A stretch of 64,000 nucleotides of DNA from Carpediemonas membranifera. Taxonomy: Eukaryota; Fornicata. A program made the translations under genes and the position numbers. Positions 30,958 through 41,156 of this stretch are shown here, in pieces. Within the stretch, counting starts at the first letter, position 1. Every line of letters begins with the position of its first letter. The stretch covers positions 1-64,000 of the forward strand of contig JAHDYR010000005.1 of the NCBI GenBank assembly GCA_019828565.1, read 5' to 3'. The notes under the pieces were generated by a model. The model searched no databases, was not told the origin of the DNA, and saw only the letters and a list, made by a program, of their open reading frames with translations.

Positions 30958-31306
30958 TCCTCTAGCTCCCGATAAAGCGTCCTGAGGGTTAGCAGAGCCA
31001 GCGGTGGAGCTTTGGTTGAGCCCTGCTTGTTGATCCACGCCATGCAGGTTGTGTTGTCCGTGAAGACGGTCAAGTGCCTGACCTCGAGCTGTCTCGGAAT
31101 GAGGCGTGAACCTAGGAGGACGGCTACGAGCTCCTTGACGTTGATCGACTCGCCGCTGAGAGCTGCGCGGAAAGTCCCCTTGGCAGACCGAGGCTGTGTC
31201 TCGTTGAACCAGTGAGCGCCCCATCCCTCGCCCGACGCGTCGGTCGAGATTGTGAGCTGGAGGTCTGCTGAGCGAGAACACATGTTCTTCAGCTCCGCGA
31301 AGGAGC
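30958..31306 (-). pseudogene. DIRS-1 RNase H, first half, left-arm fragment
   Basis: Codes SFAELKNMCSRSADLQLTISTDASGEGWG..., VKELVAVLLGSRL and FTDNTTCMAWINKQGS. It is bounded by the LINE-2 target copy on one side and the Ty3-B LTR on the other. Confidence 0.85.
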
Positions 31307-31371
31307 TGTGCCGTGCTAGGGCCCAGAAATATGATAAAGACTGTTTACGAATTCCGCAGGTTAAGGGCACA
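31307..31371 (-). repeat. Ty3-B 3' LTR, left-arm copy (65 bp)
   Basis: Same 65-bp LTR as at 40743-40807, TGTGCC...GGCACA, preceded on the minus strand by the purine tract GGGAGGGAAG. Confidence 0.9.
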
Positions 31372-31397
31372 CTTCCCTCCCAGTGCGTGTCGCACGA

Positions 31398-32529
31398 CTA
31401 ACGGCGACCGCTCCTGCGGAACTTCTTCTTAGCACTCTCAAACATCGGCTTGAGACCAGGATTGAGCTCGAGATAACTGTCGATAGCCTCGAGCTGGTCG
31501 TAGTAGCGATTATAGGGGATGTATGAGTCCTCGTCGGGGGTGAGGCCTTCCCAACGGATCAGTAGCTCCAGAGAGCCGTTCTTCTTCTTACGGTGGCCTA
31601 CGACTGCCTCCACGGGTTGTTCATCTTGCTCGTAGGCGGCAATTTCCTCGAGCTCCTTCTCCGTGAGGCCGTCGGCGTGGAATGTGACGAGTCGGTCTGC
31701 GTGGACTGTGGCGACGCACTTCGACACGAGATCCATCACCTTGTAGGTGTTGGGGTGATCGCCCTTCCCCTCCATGCGGAGCGGTCCGCGCAGAGGCGGG
31801 AGTAGCTTGGTCGGCGGCTTGCCCGGGTATCTCAGCAGGACGTAGGTTTCGTTCTCCCAGGCCCGTGTGCTGTCCGAGGAGCCTGCAGCCTTGTTTACCT
31901 CGTAGGCTTTGACCTTGATCGCGGCAAGTTGTTGGAGCGACGTGACGTGGGCCTGGAAGCGGACGATGTCGTCGGCTTCGACTGAGCCAGGCTCGAGCAT
32001 CTGGGTTGCGTTGGTCAGGGCGTCGGGCGCGACGCGCAGCATGGTTGACTTGCGTCCGAACAATAGTTCGAAGGGGCTGAGGCCTGTGGTGGAGTGGCGG
32101 GTGGCGTTGATAACGTGCTGGGCGATGGGCAGGTATGCGGGCCAGTTGTCGTCGCGGGCGTCCAGCAGGAGCGCTCTTAAGCGTCTCATGACGGTACCAT
32201 TCAGGCGTTCGACTACGCCGTTGCTGGCCGGATGATATGCCGTACTGAACCGGTGCTTGAAACTCAGTCGCTCGTTCATCTCCTCGACTAGGGCATTCCT
32301 GAACTGTGTACCTTGGTCAGACTGGAGCTCGGCCGGGACGCCGAAAGTCGCCCAGATCTCCAGCAATGCGGCTGCTGCCTCGGCTGCGCTCGTTGACCGT
32401 GTGGGCTTCAATATGGTGAACTTCGAGAACACGTCCACCACCGTGATGACGTACTTGAGACCGTCTCTCTCGGGCAAAGGGCCAATGGTGTCCACCTGCA
32501 CCGTCTCGAATGGGCGGATGCGCTGAGTA
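31398..32529 (-). pseudogene. Ty3-B integrase-chromodomain, left-arm fragment
   Basis: Integrase catalytic core to stop, beginning at TQRIRPFETVQVDTIGP where palindrome homology starts. It includes QSDQGTQFRN, GVVERLNG, the GP segment and the chromodomain EDSYIPYNRYYDQLEAI. The zinc domain and everything upstream are absent; the open frame beyond 32529 is chance sequence of the palindrome centre. Confidence 0.88.
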
Positions 32530-32678
32530 TGTTTGTGGAGAGTTTCACATGAGCTCACGGGCACCCTGGAGTGCCGAGGCGCGGGCGAGACCCCAGCGGG
32601 ACCGGGTCTTCGTGCTAAGAGGTTGAATCTGGTGGCAGTTTCGGATACGAATCGAGGTGATTCGATCCGGGAGAATCG

Positions 32679-33242
32679 ATGGCGCAATCGACTGAAAATG
32701 GAGTCAGACCAAGAGAAATGGCGGAAGAGACCGCCATGTCCACACAAGGACAGCAAATTGAGGTCGAAACAATCGTAGAAACTACCGAAAACGATCAGAC
32801 CAGCAGAATCGCCGATCGGGTCACTTCTTCCATCGCGCCAGCTCTAAGAGCGCTTTCCGAACGGCTTCAGCGGCTCGAAGGCGCTTCACGTACCGCTAAC
32901 GAGGAACAACTGCTTGTAGATCCGTTTACTCTCACGCTCGAGCTTCCTTCTCGCTTCGGCTTACGCGATGAGGCCCGCTTCCTCCGAGAGCTGATGCGTG
33001 ATTGGCGCTTACAGGTTCTCGATGAACAAGGTCTCGAGCTACGCCTTCTCGCACGCTACAAGCTCCTCATGGTCAAGGACGAGTACGACGACGCCACTTC
33101 TGACCGTGCCGCTAACCTCCTGCGGGCCACTACTATTCGATCCGAAGCTGACATCGACGAGGCTATTGCCAAGGCCAAGTCCAAGGGGGCTCGCAAAGCC
33201 CGTTCTTTTCGCGGACAGGGCAAACGCGAACGCCGCTACTAA
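32679..33242 (+). CDS. DIRS-1 gag-like protein
   Basis: A 187-residue intact frame; Met codons also at 32700 and 32718. Predicted coiled coil (IAPALRALSERLQRLEG), a helical core (LPSRFGLRDEARFLRELMRDW, LLARYKLLMVKDEYDDATSDRAANLL) and a basic C-terminus (KAKSKGARKARSFRGQGKRERRY). Homologous to the other DIRS gags by position and by the 'KDxxxxDA' block. No zinc knuckle. Confidence 0.8.
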   Translation: MAQSTENGVRPREMAEETAMSTQGQQIEVETIVETTENDQTSRIADRVTSSIAPALRALSERLQRLEGASRTANEEQLLVDPFTLTLELPSRFGLRDEARFLRELMRDWRLQVLDEQGLELRLLARYKLLMVKDEYDDATSDRAANLLRATTIRSEADIDEAIAKAKSKGARKARSFRGQGKRERRY

Positions 33243-33259
33243 CACTTCCTTCAACACCC

Positions 33260-34254
33260 TTGCGATGGAGGGTATGGGAAAGGTTTGGAGCTTCACAGCA
33301 GGTGGTCAATTGGATCCGAGAGGGCATTCCGATCCTCCTCACTCAGTCGCCGCCGCCGCCGCGCCCACAACGTCAGATCGACCCACGCATTATAGCCAAG
33401 CTGCCCAACAGGATCCGGGAGGGTGTAATCGAAGAGGTCACCTCTCCTCAACTTCTGCGCCACTCAGCCCCGCTATTCCCAGTGCTGAAGGGGGCCGACG
33501 ACATCAGCGTCATTCACGATCTCCGCCGTCTCAACAGCATCACAGCCGAGACGCGATCGTTCAGACTCTTCGGTCTCCGCCGGGCTATCAACATGCTGCC
33601 GCAGGGGGCCTTCATGGCGAAGGTAGACCTACACAGCGGCTACTCACAGCTCGGGGTGAGGGAGCGCGACAGAGACTTGCTTGGGGTTGTCCTCCCCGAC
33701 GGCCGCGCGTTCCGCTATCGAGGCCTGTGCTTCGGGTGGCGGGCGGCTCCTTACTTCTTCCAGGCTTCAATGCTGCAGGTCGCCAAGATTATCGCCCTCC
33801 GTTTCAACGTCATCGTGAACGTGTACCTCGACGACTTCTTGTTTGCCACGCAGAAGGAAGCGCACCTCACTGCCGTCCTGCCTCAAATAGTTGAGACCAT
33901 GGAGGTCCTAGGGCTCATCCTGTCAAGGGACAAGTGTATCCTCGTCCCAACCCAGTCTATTGTGTTCCTCGGCATCCTCATCGACACTCGCACCATGTCG
34001 ATTCGCCTTCCCAAGGACCACGCGCAAGCCTATACCGAGGTCCTCAGGCAGGCGCTGGAGGCAGGAAGAGTTGCCAGGAAGGACTGGGAGAAGATCATTG
34101 GGAAGCTCGCATTCTTCGCCACGACTGCATCGAGGGCTACCCTGCAGCTGCGGGAGATGCAACACGAACAGGCAGATGCCACAATAGACATCTCCAGGTG
34201 GCGACACCACATCTCGGCTTGGATTTCGCTGCTACAGACGCGCCCAACACGCTC
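33260..34254 (+). CDS. DIRS-1 reverse transcriptase (cut by Ty3-B)
   Basis: Frame differs from gag. There is no ATG near the start: homology begins around TTG-CGA-TGG, so it may be made by frameshifting or reinitiation. RT boxes: SAPLFPVLKGADD, ISVIHDLRRLNSIT, MAKVDLHSGYSQ, CFGWRAAPYFFQAS, VYLDDFLFA. The thumb-like region (RKDWEKIIGKLAFFATT) ends at RPTR, where the Ty3-B LTR begins. The open frame runs on for 35 codons into the LTR only by chance. Confidence 0.9.
34251..34254. repeat. Ty3-B target-site duplication, left copy
   Basis: GCTC, repeated at 40808-40811. Removing one copy and the element restores the DIRS-1 reading frame across the joint. Confidence 0.8.
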
Positions 34255-34319
34255 TGTGCCCTTAACCTGCGGAATTCGTAAACAGTCTTTATCATATTTC
34301 TGGGCCCTAGCACGGCACA
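34255..34319 (+). repeat. Ty3-B 5' LTR (65 bp)
   Basis: Starts TGTGCC and ends GGCACA, a perfect 6-bp terminal inverted repeat with the TG...CA ends typical of LTRs. Followed at once by GTATCGATAC. Identical to 40743-40807, 51094-51158 and (inverted) 31307-31371. Confidence 0.93.
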
Positions 34320-34340
34320 GTATCGATACTGCCGATTCAA

Positions 34341-35210
34341 ATGAAGACTCTTACAATTGACACCCCGTTCGCCGTCGAGAGAGCGCTCCAGGAGTACCTC
34401 TCGGCGATGCCCCACGAGAAGAATCCAATTTCGTTCATTAGGGCATTGTCCCCCGAGACAACAGAAAAACTTCGCGCCCAGTGGCGCCCAACCACTCTTT
34501 TTGACACTTTCGAGGACCTGCAACGAACCGTTCTGTCCGATTCCGATGCTCGCCGCGCGGCGAACACAAGCTCTGCCAGTACTGCGGCGCGAGCCCGTAC
34601 AACGAAGACCGACAACCTCACCGCCATCTGGGTAGAGGAGGTACAGAAGACCATAAGAAAAGCCACGTTCGCCGCCTGTAGCGAGTGTGCAGCTAAGCAC
34701 AAGGACCCCACCCTGACAGCAATGACCCGGGAGTGCCTTGAAGCTCAACATCCCCAGATACTGACTGACTGCGGCAAGAAGGCCCGCGACTTCTTCACCC
34801 AGCTGACCGACGACCACGACATCGCAAACGTCGAGACAGTCGCACGGCCTGGCAACCTGACCGGCCCGGACGGCGAAGACGTCTCGGTGGCGTTCGTGTA
34901 CATGCCCCCAGTGCCCGAGGAGACCAAGCCCGCCCCCTCCTCGGCGGCTTGGCCAGTCTTCGATGGCGGGGACGTCTACGCTTTCCTCGCCAAGGAGGCG
35001 ACCTCCATCGCCCCCTACCTCGCATATACCCTCTTGACGAGTACGGACCCGGGCGCAAGAGCCAAGCTCCTCAAGGCAAAGCTCGACAACATCACGCTAT
35101 ACGGTCCGGAGCCCCGGCACCGAACGGCCGTCGAGAAGGCACGCAAGCTCATAAGCGCCCTCAACCCAGACATCAAGGACGTCCCCACCATCTCCGCAAA
35201 ACTGCTCGAG
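34341..35210 (+). CDS. Ty3-B gag, N-terminal part (cut by LINE-1)
   Basis: 290 codons from ATG (MKTLTIDTPF) to AKLLE, where the LINE-1 target duplication starts. Aligns with Ty3-A gag at ISFIRALSPETTEKLRAQWRPT...TFEDL and at the later DPGARAKLLKAK...ALNPDIKD block. It continues at 36834. The structural protein would package element RNA; the zinc knuckle lies in the second half. Confidence 0.85.
35194..35210. repeat. Target duplication of truncated LINE-1, left copy
   Basis: CCGCAAAACTGCTCGAG, repeated at 36834-36850 and again, as the only flank left, at 47183-47199. Confidence 0.9.
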
Positions 35211-36833
35211 AAAGAAAGAAAGAAAATTTATGGTGCCTGGTATCGGGCCCCGGTTACTTAGGCTGATCTCCCTTATTACTGGAGCCGAGTTCCCCGGGGC
35301 GCTGCCTCCTCCCTGCGATTGAACTTGTCAGCTGCGTCCAACGAGCGATTCGGTGCTACTGCTTCCGCTCACTCCCGATTTCACTTCCCCCCATAGGCCT
35401 TCGCCATCTCCGTGCGCTGAGCGCTTTCCTGTCTCCCTGTAAACCCGGCAGCTTCCAGGGAGCCTGGGGGTCTGTCCTCGGTGCTTCCACAGGCAGTTTT
35501 GTCCTGCAAGACCTTCTCTATAGCACTCCATGATTCCCTGCAGTCCCTACGGGGTCGTTCAAGCATGGCACCCTCTCATCTTTCCAGATTCCCTGTTCAG
35601 TGCCCCCACGACCCTGTTAAGTGGCCTACCCGTGGGCGGGGAAAGCAACTAAGTCCCTCTCATCTACCCCTGTTAGGCGGCGTGGGCTAGGGCTAACACA
35701 GACTCTAGATCTGCAAGGCCTAGTACCCCTTATGATAGTTCTCTTGTGCTACACTTCCCAGCGTCCCTCTATCGTTCACAAGGGCGGCGGGGACGTCATG
35801 TCCCCCCGTATCCCATGCTCAGTCCCTGCAGTTTCCTTAGGTTCACCGCGAGTGGTGCAACCATCCAATTGATGGATTTCCTCTGTCCCTGGCCCTGCCC
35901 TCTCCCTGGGAAAAAGGGTCTCCCCTTGATCCCAGAGTCTATGCTTCCCTGCCCCCTTTCTGGATGTGGTGTTCCTTATCTATCCATCTATTCTATAGCT
36001 ATCATAGACCTTTGCCAGGGCTCTCAGCCCAGCTCGCAGTCCTTCCCATATCTCTTCCGACCCTGTTAACACTAGTTGTTGCACCTCTAAGATTGGCCTC
36101 TTCTCATACCACCTCCCATTCGGGCCTCTTCTGACTTGCAATTCCCTGGTCCTCTCCTTAGCTGTCTTCCATATCTTTTCCCAGTCATCTCCTCTTTCAA
36201 CCTCTGGGCACTCACACATAATGTGGGCCGCCGATCCCAGCGGCTGACCCCTTACCCACTCCCTGATTAGTGCCTGCTTCCTGGCTTGGTTTGGCTGCTC
36301 TCTCGCTATTTGCCACAGTAACTCTATCTCGCTCTCCTTTGTGCACAGGGGGCACCTCCTTTGTATCTTGTGTTTGAGTTCCTCACCCATCGCCAGGTCC
36401 GCCAGCGCTCGCTCTGGGCCTTCTCCCCTTTCCGCTGATGATGGAGACGGGCTGACATTCGCTGCCACCGACACTATCCTTTTCCACTCTGCCCTTGACT
36501 GCCACTTCCCTGTCTTCCTACTTATGGCCGGTTTCCCCGCCATGCACTTTCCCATACGTTTGGGTCCTAGGACTTCCATGAGCCCCACCGCTGTCTTGCT
36601 CTTGCACCTCCTGGTCCAGTTCATTCTTACCATCTCCCTACCAAAGTCTATCTTCCCTGCATTCGTTGCTCCCTCTCTTGTTCCTCTGAGGAGTGCGTTC
36701 ACTGAGTCCCTGGCTTTCCACATAATCGATCCCTCCTTCCAGACCCTGTCTCTGATTGGTATATCCTGGCCCCTGCTTGTCACGATCCTCTTGACTGCTA
36801 GCATCTCCAGGTGGGCTTGCAGGTCCATCCATC
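35211..36833 (-). mobile_element. LINE-1, 5'-truncated copy in Ty3-B gag
   Basis: The 3' 1.6 kb of LINE-1, with the TTTC tail at 35211-35225. Coding remains from 36833 to 35980 (from WMDLQAHLEM to the stop), including the CPLCTKES...HIMCECPE finger. The RT core is missing. Small differences from the full copy (CTGTCTCTG against CTGTATCTG) mark it as a separate insertion. Confidence 0.92.
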
Positions 36834-38872
36834 CCGCAAAACTGCTCGAGCGGATCATTCGGGACTTCGCCACAGAGGTTTCTCCAAAGAAGCCGAGGAT
36901 GTATACGAAGAAGAGATTGAGGACTACTCCGACAAGATCAGCGAACTTCTCGACAAACTACGCGACTTGGATGTTGATCACGACGAGAACATCATTATCC
37001 CATGGCGTGCCTTCAGACTCGCCAGCCCACAAGCCGACAACAACGAGCAGGCGTCGGGCACTTCAGGCAGGAAGCCGCTCGCTCGCAGGCTCGATGGTCG
37101 CGATCCGTTCCAGCAGTTCAGGGACAAGACCAAGTTCCGCATGCCTCCTTCCCACACGAGATACTGCACACAGCATGGCTGGAACCCGCACCACGAGACG
37201 AAGGACTGCAGGTTCCTCATCAGACGGGAGGCTTACAAGGCCCAAGAACGCCAGCCACAGACCGAGAAGCGTCAGGAACGCAGACCTGAAGAGCGGCAAA
37301 AGCAGCACGGCAACCGCGCACGCCCTGTGGCGCCCACCAGTCACCAACAGTCGGATCGCCGGGCCGGCCGCATGGACCTCCGCCCCTCGTCTACCCTGAA
37401 GAACCCCCGCCGCGTCGATGAGGTGTTTGACGCGGATGAAGCGTCTCATTCGGAGTTGGAGAACGAAGTCTACGAGATCGAGGACATCATACTCGACAAG
37501 GACCCGGTGAAGGTCCCGGCTGTTATCAACGGCCAGCACATGAACGTCAAGTTCGACATCGGCGCTTGCACGTCGGTCATATCAGCCCCTGCCCTCGCAG
37601 CGATCCCCGACGTGACCCTGATACCGACCTCAGTCGAACTTCTCGGCGCTGGGGACGATATCATCTCCACTGGCAAAGCCGCCAAGGTCTCGCTGACCCT
37701 CCCCAGTGTCGACGGAAAGACCGTGACCACCACTGCGTTGCTCATGGTCACGAAGGGCCAGAGGAAGAAGGTCCTCATTGGACGCGATTTGCTCCGCCGC
37801 CTCGGCTTCCTGCTGAACGAACGGCTGCTAATACCGTCCGCTGACCCGATCGATGACGACGACGGCCTGGGACAGCACCCCTACCTCGACTCGACAACAG
37901 AAGAAGTCGACCCCGAGGAAGAGTGGCGCAAGGTTAAGCTGCCGACCGAAGAGAACCCGGAGCTGGCTGCCTGGCTGACCGACTTCCTTCGCGAGCGCAA
38001 GGCCGTGTTTGGCCCTCTACCTCCGGATGGCAGCAAGATGCCGCCACACGAGATCGTCATCGATCCAAGCCGCCCTACACCCAGGGCCCGACCCAGCCCG
38101 CTGAAGGGTGACCCGGGAAACTCAGCCCTCGCGGAGATCGACAAGATGCTCAACCAGGGCGTGATCCGAGAGAGTCAAAGTCCGCACTCTAGCCCGCACG
38201 TCATGGCAAAGAAGAAGAGCGGCGAAGACCGCTTCTGCATCGCTTATAACGTCTTGAACAACGCCACCATCGACGACCTGTACCCCACGCCGGACATCCG
38301 ATCGTTTGTACACGAGGCGAGCGGATGCTCCGTGTTCGCGGCGCTCGACCTGCGCAGCGGATACTGGCAGCAGAACATGGCAACCGATAGCATCCCGCTC
38401 ACCGCATTCACCGTCCCGGGCGGGCATTACGAGTTCTTACGTACACCATTCGGGCTGAAGAACGCCCCAGCAAAGTTCCAGCGAGCCATGGACGAGATGC
38501 TCGCTGGCATCGACGGTTCAAGAGCCTATATCGACGATATCTTTGCGTACGCCCGCTCCATTCAGGATTTCAAGTCGACCCTCACCCAGATCTTCGACCA
38601 GTTGGAAGCTTACGATATCAAACTCCGCGCCGACAAGTGTGCCATTGGCATGAAGGAGGTTGAAGTCTGTGGGTTTATAGTCAACGAGTCTGGCAGGTCG
38701 GTTTCCCCCTCACGTATCGCAGCCATCCAGGACCTCACACCCCCAACGACGACAACGGAGCTGCGCCGCACGCTAGGCAAGTTCAACTATCTGTCAAACT
38801 ATATCCCACACCTCGCCCACGCATCAGCCCCGCTCAACGCCCTCCTAAAGGGATCGCCGCAGAATCGGCCCC
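36834..38872 (+). CDS. Ty3-B gag C-terminus, protease and RT (copy 1)
   Basis: Resumes gag after LINE-1 (ERIIRDFATEGFSKEAEDVYEEE). The zinc-knuckle variant C-x2-H-x5-H-x4-C (YCTQHGWNPHHETKDC) is near 37163. The protease motif reads KFDIGACTSVIS at 37552-37587: Asp-Ile-Gly instead of the usual Asp-Thr/Ser-Gly. RT boxes: RFCIAYNVLN, FAALDLRSGYWQ, PFGLKNAPAKFQRAMD, AYIDDIFAYA (YIDD at 38527-38538). The frame breaks in a C run at 38868-38872, before RNase H. Confidence 0.9.
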
Positions 38873-39780
38873 CTCGATTGGACTGCCACTGAGGACGAAG
38901 CATTCGCCCGTATGAAGACCCTAGTAGCCGAGCACACCGCCCTCGCGCTCCCAGACCTGAGTGCAAAGTGGACTCTCGAGACCGACGCATCGTCGACCGC
39001 CATCGGTGGTGTACTGTGGCAGGGCGAGGGTGACGAGAAGGTCCCACTCGCCTTCTACAGCAAGACCCTCGACGAGACCCAGCAACGGTGGTCCACGGTG
39101 GAACAGGAGCTTTTCGCCATTGTCTATTGTGTAACGCGACCAGAGTTTTCCCCCCTCTTCAAGCTGAAGCCGTTCGAGCTTCGCACGGACCATCGTAATC
39201 TGATATGGCTACTCAGGAAGACAGACGAGGACGGCACTAAGAAACTGACACGATGGCGACTCACCATGACAGAGTATCCGTATAACGTCACACACATAGC
39301 TGGAGCGCTGAACCTCGTAGCCGACGCACTGTCGCGGCCATCATCTCAGCGCAAGAACGAGCTGCGCCGCTCGATCGACCACGTCACCACGACGCGCCAA
39401 GAGCAGATCACCAGGGCGCACGCCGGTGCACAGGGCCACGTCGGCCCAGACCAGACCATCGCCAATCTGAAGCAGTCCGGTGTCACGTGGCCAGGCATGT
39501 CGGATGACGTCCGCGCGACCTTACGCCAGTGTCCAATCTGTCGCAAGACAAAGCCAGCCCGCAAGGAGCCGATCAAGTGGCACTCTACTCAGCGCATCCG
39601 CCCATTCGAGACGGTGCAGGTGGACACCATTGGCCCTTTGCCCGAGAGAGACGGTCTCAAGTACGTCATCACGGTGGTGGACGTGTTCTCGAAGTTCACC
39701 ATATTGAAGCCCACACGGTCAACGAGCGCAGCCGAGGCAGCAGCCGCATTGCTGGAGATCTGGGCGACTTTCGGCGCCCG
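38873..39780 (+). CDS. Ty3-B RNase H and integrase N-terminus (copy 1)
   Basis: RNase H: LETDASSTAIGGVLW, VEQELFAIVYCV, FELRTDHRNL, HIAGALNLVADALSRP. Integrase HHCC domain: ITRAHAGAQGHV and CPICRKTK; then VQVDTIGP with the first catalytic Asp. The frame breaks near 39773-39778 (GGCGCCCGG against GGCGTCCCGG in copy 2), one base short. Confidence 0.88.
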
Positions 39781-40716
39781 GCCGAGCTCCAGTCTGACCA
39801 AGGTACACAGTTCAGGAATGCCCTAGTCGAGGAGATGAACGAGCGACTGAGTTTCAAGCACCGGTTCAGTACGGCATATCATCCGGCCAGCAACGGCGTA
39901 GTCGAACGCCTGAATGGTACCGTCATGAGACGCTTAAGAGCGCTCCTGCTGGACGCCCGCGACGACAACTGGCCCGCATACCTGCCCATCGCCCAGCACG
40001 TTATCAACGCCACCCGCCACTCCACCACAGGCCTCAGCCCCTTCGAACTATTGTTCGGACGCAAGTCAACCATGCTGCGCGTCGCGCCCGACGCCCTGAC
40101 CAACGCAACCCAGATGCTCGAGCCTGGCTCAGTCGAAGCCGACGACATCGTCCGCTTCCAGGCCCACGTCACGTCGCTCCAACAACTTGCCGCGATCAAG
40201 GTCAAAACCTACGAGGTAAACAAGGCTGCAGGCTCCTCGGACAGCACACGGGCCTGGGAGAACGAAACCTACGTCCTGCTGAGATACCCGGGCAAGCCGC
40301 CGACCAAGCTACTCCCGCCTCTGCGCGGACCGCTCCGCATGGAGGGGAAGGGCGATCACCCCAACACCTACAAGGTGATGGATCTCGTGTCGAAGTGCGT
40401 CGCCACAGTCCACGCAGACCGACTCGTCACATTCCACGCCGACGGCCTCACGGAGAAGGAGCTCGAGGAAATTGCCGCCTACGAGCAAGATGAACAACCC
40501 GTGGAGGCAGTCGTAGGCCACCGTAAGAAGAAGAACGGCTCTCTGGAGCTACTGATCCGTTGGGAAGGCCTCACCCCCGACGAGGACTCATACATCCCCT
40601 ATAATCGCTACTACGACCAGCTCGAGGCTATCGACAGTTATCTCGAGCTCAATCCTGGTCTCAAGCCGATGTTTGAGAGTGCTAAGAAGAAGTTCCGCAG
40701 GAGCGGTCGCCGTTAG
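39781..40716 (+). CDS. Ty3-B integrase core and chromodomain (copy 1)
   Basis: Continues in the next frame: LQSDQGTQFRN (second Asp), FSTAYHPASNGVVERLNG (Glu), a GPLRMEGKG segment, then the chromodomain (EQDEQPVEAVVGHRKK, LELLIRWEGLTPDEDSYIPYNRYYDQLEAI), ending in a basic KKKFRRSGRR tail. The stop is 26 bases before the 3' LTR. Confidence 0.88.
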   Translation, partial: AELQSDQGTQFRNALVEEMNERLSFKHRFSTAYHPASNGVVERLNGTVMRRLRALLLDARDDNWPAYLPIAQHVINATRHSTTGLSPFELLFGRKSTMLRVAPDALTNATQMLEPGSVEADDIVRFQAHVTSLQQLAAIKVKTYEVNKAAGSSDSTRAWENETYVLLRYPGKPPTKLLPPLRGPLRMEGKGDHPNTYKVMDLVSKCVATVHADRLVTFHADGLTEKELEEIAAYEQDEQPVEAVVGHRKKKNGSLELLIRWEGLTPDEDSYIPYNRYYDQLEAIDSYLELNPGLKPMFESAKKKFRRSGRR

Positions 40717-40742
40717 TCGTGCGACACGCACTGGGAGGGAAG

Positions 40743-40807
40743 TGTGCCCTTAACCTGCGGAATTCGTAAACAGTCTTTATCATATTTCTGGGCCCTAGCA
40801 CGGCACA
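40743..40807 (+). repeat. Ty3-B 3' LTR (65 bp, copy 1)
   Basis: Identical to the 5' LTR; preceded by the polypurine tract GGGAGGGAAG at 40733-40742. Confidence 0.93.
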
Positions 40808-41156
40808 GCTCCTTCGCGGAGCTGAAGAACATGTGTTCTCGCTCAGCAGACCTCCAGCTCACAATCTCGACCGACGCGTCGGGCGAGGGATGGGGCGCTC
40901 ACTGGTTCAACGAGACACAGCCTCGGTCTGCCAAGGGGACTTTCCGCGCAGCTCTCAGCGGCGAGTCGATCAACGTCAAGGAGCTCGTAGCCGTCCTCCT
41001 AGGTTCACGCCTCATTCCGAGACAGCTCGAGGTCAGGCACTTGACCGTCTTCACGGACAACACAACCTGCATGGCGTGGATCAACAAGCAGGGCTCAACC
41101 AAAGCTCCACCGCTGGCTCTGCTAACCCTCAGGACGCTTTATCGGGAGCTAGAGGA
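40808..41156 (+). pseudogene. DIRS-1 RNase H, first half (cut by LINE-2)
   Basis: SFAELKNMCSRSADLQ, then the catalytic motifs TDASGEGWG, VKELVAVL and FTDNTTCMAW. Ends in the LINE-2 target duplication at 41139-41156 (TTATCGGGAGCTAGAGGA). Confidence 0.87.

Larger units (their letters stand above)
20640..32529 (-). repeat. Left arm of the large palindrome
   Basis: Reverse complement of 39587-45560 joined to 51818-57738 (11,890 against 11,895 bases). It contains, read on minus: Ty3-B integrase end, Ty3-B 3' LTR, DIRS-1 RNase H, LINE-2, DIRS-1 RNase H, LINE-1 (antisense), DIRS-1 recombinase. Differences from the right arm are mainly one- or two-base indels in homopolymers. Homology resumes beyond DIRS-5 (20487-20639 against 61355-61511). 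Confidence 0.9.
34255..40807 (+). mobile_element. Ty3-B: Ty3/gypsy chromodomain element with 65-bp LTRs
   Basis: Complete element in DIRS-1: 5' LTR, gag (split by a truncated LINE-1), protease, RT, RNase H, integrase, chromodomain, purine tract, 3' LTR, 4-bp target duplication. The LTRs are identical by eye. Without the LINE-1 insert it would be about 4.9 kb. Related to Ty3-A through pol and gag but clearly a different family. Confidence 0.93.

Noticed and set aside
32998-33894. 298-codon plus frame in DIRS-1
   Set aside because: Shadow of the gag end and RT; the RT frame carries all motifs.
36341-37399. 352-codon plus-strand frame (and its copy at 46690-47748)
   Set aside because: It crosses from antisense LINE-1 into an off-frame of Ty3-B gag; no domain, and the real frames are on the other strand or phase.
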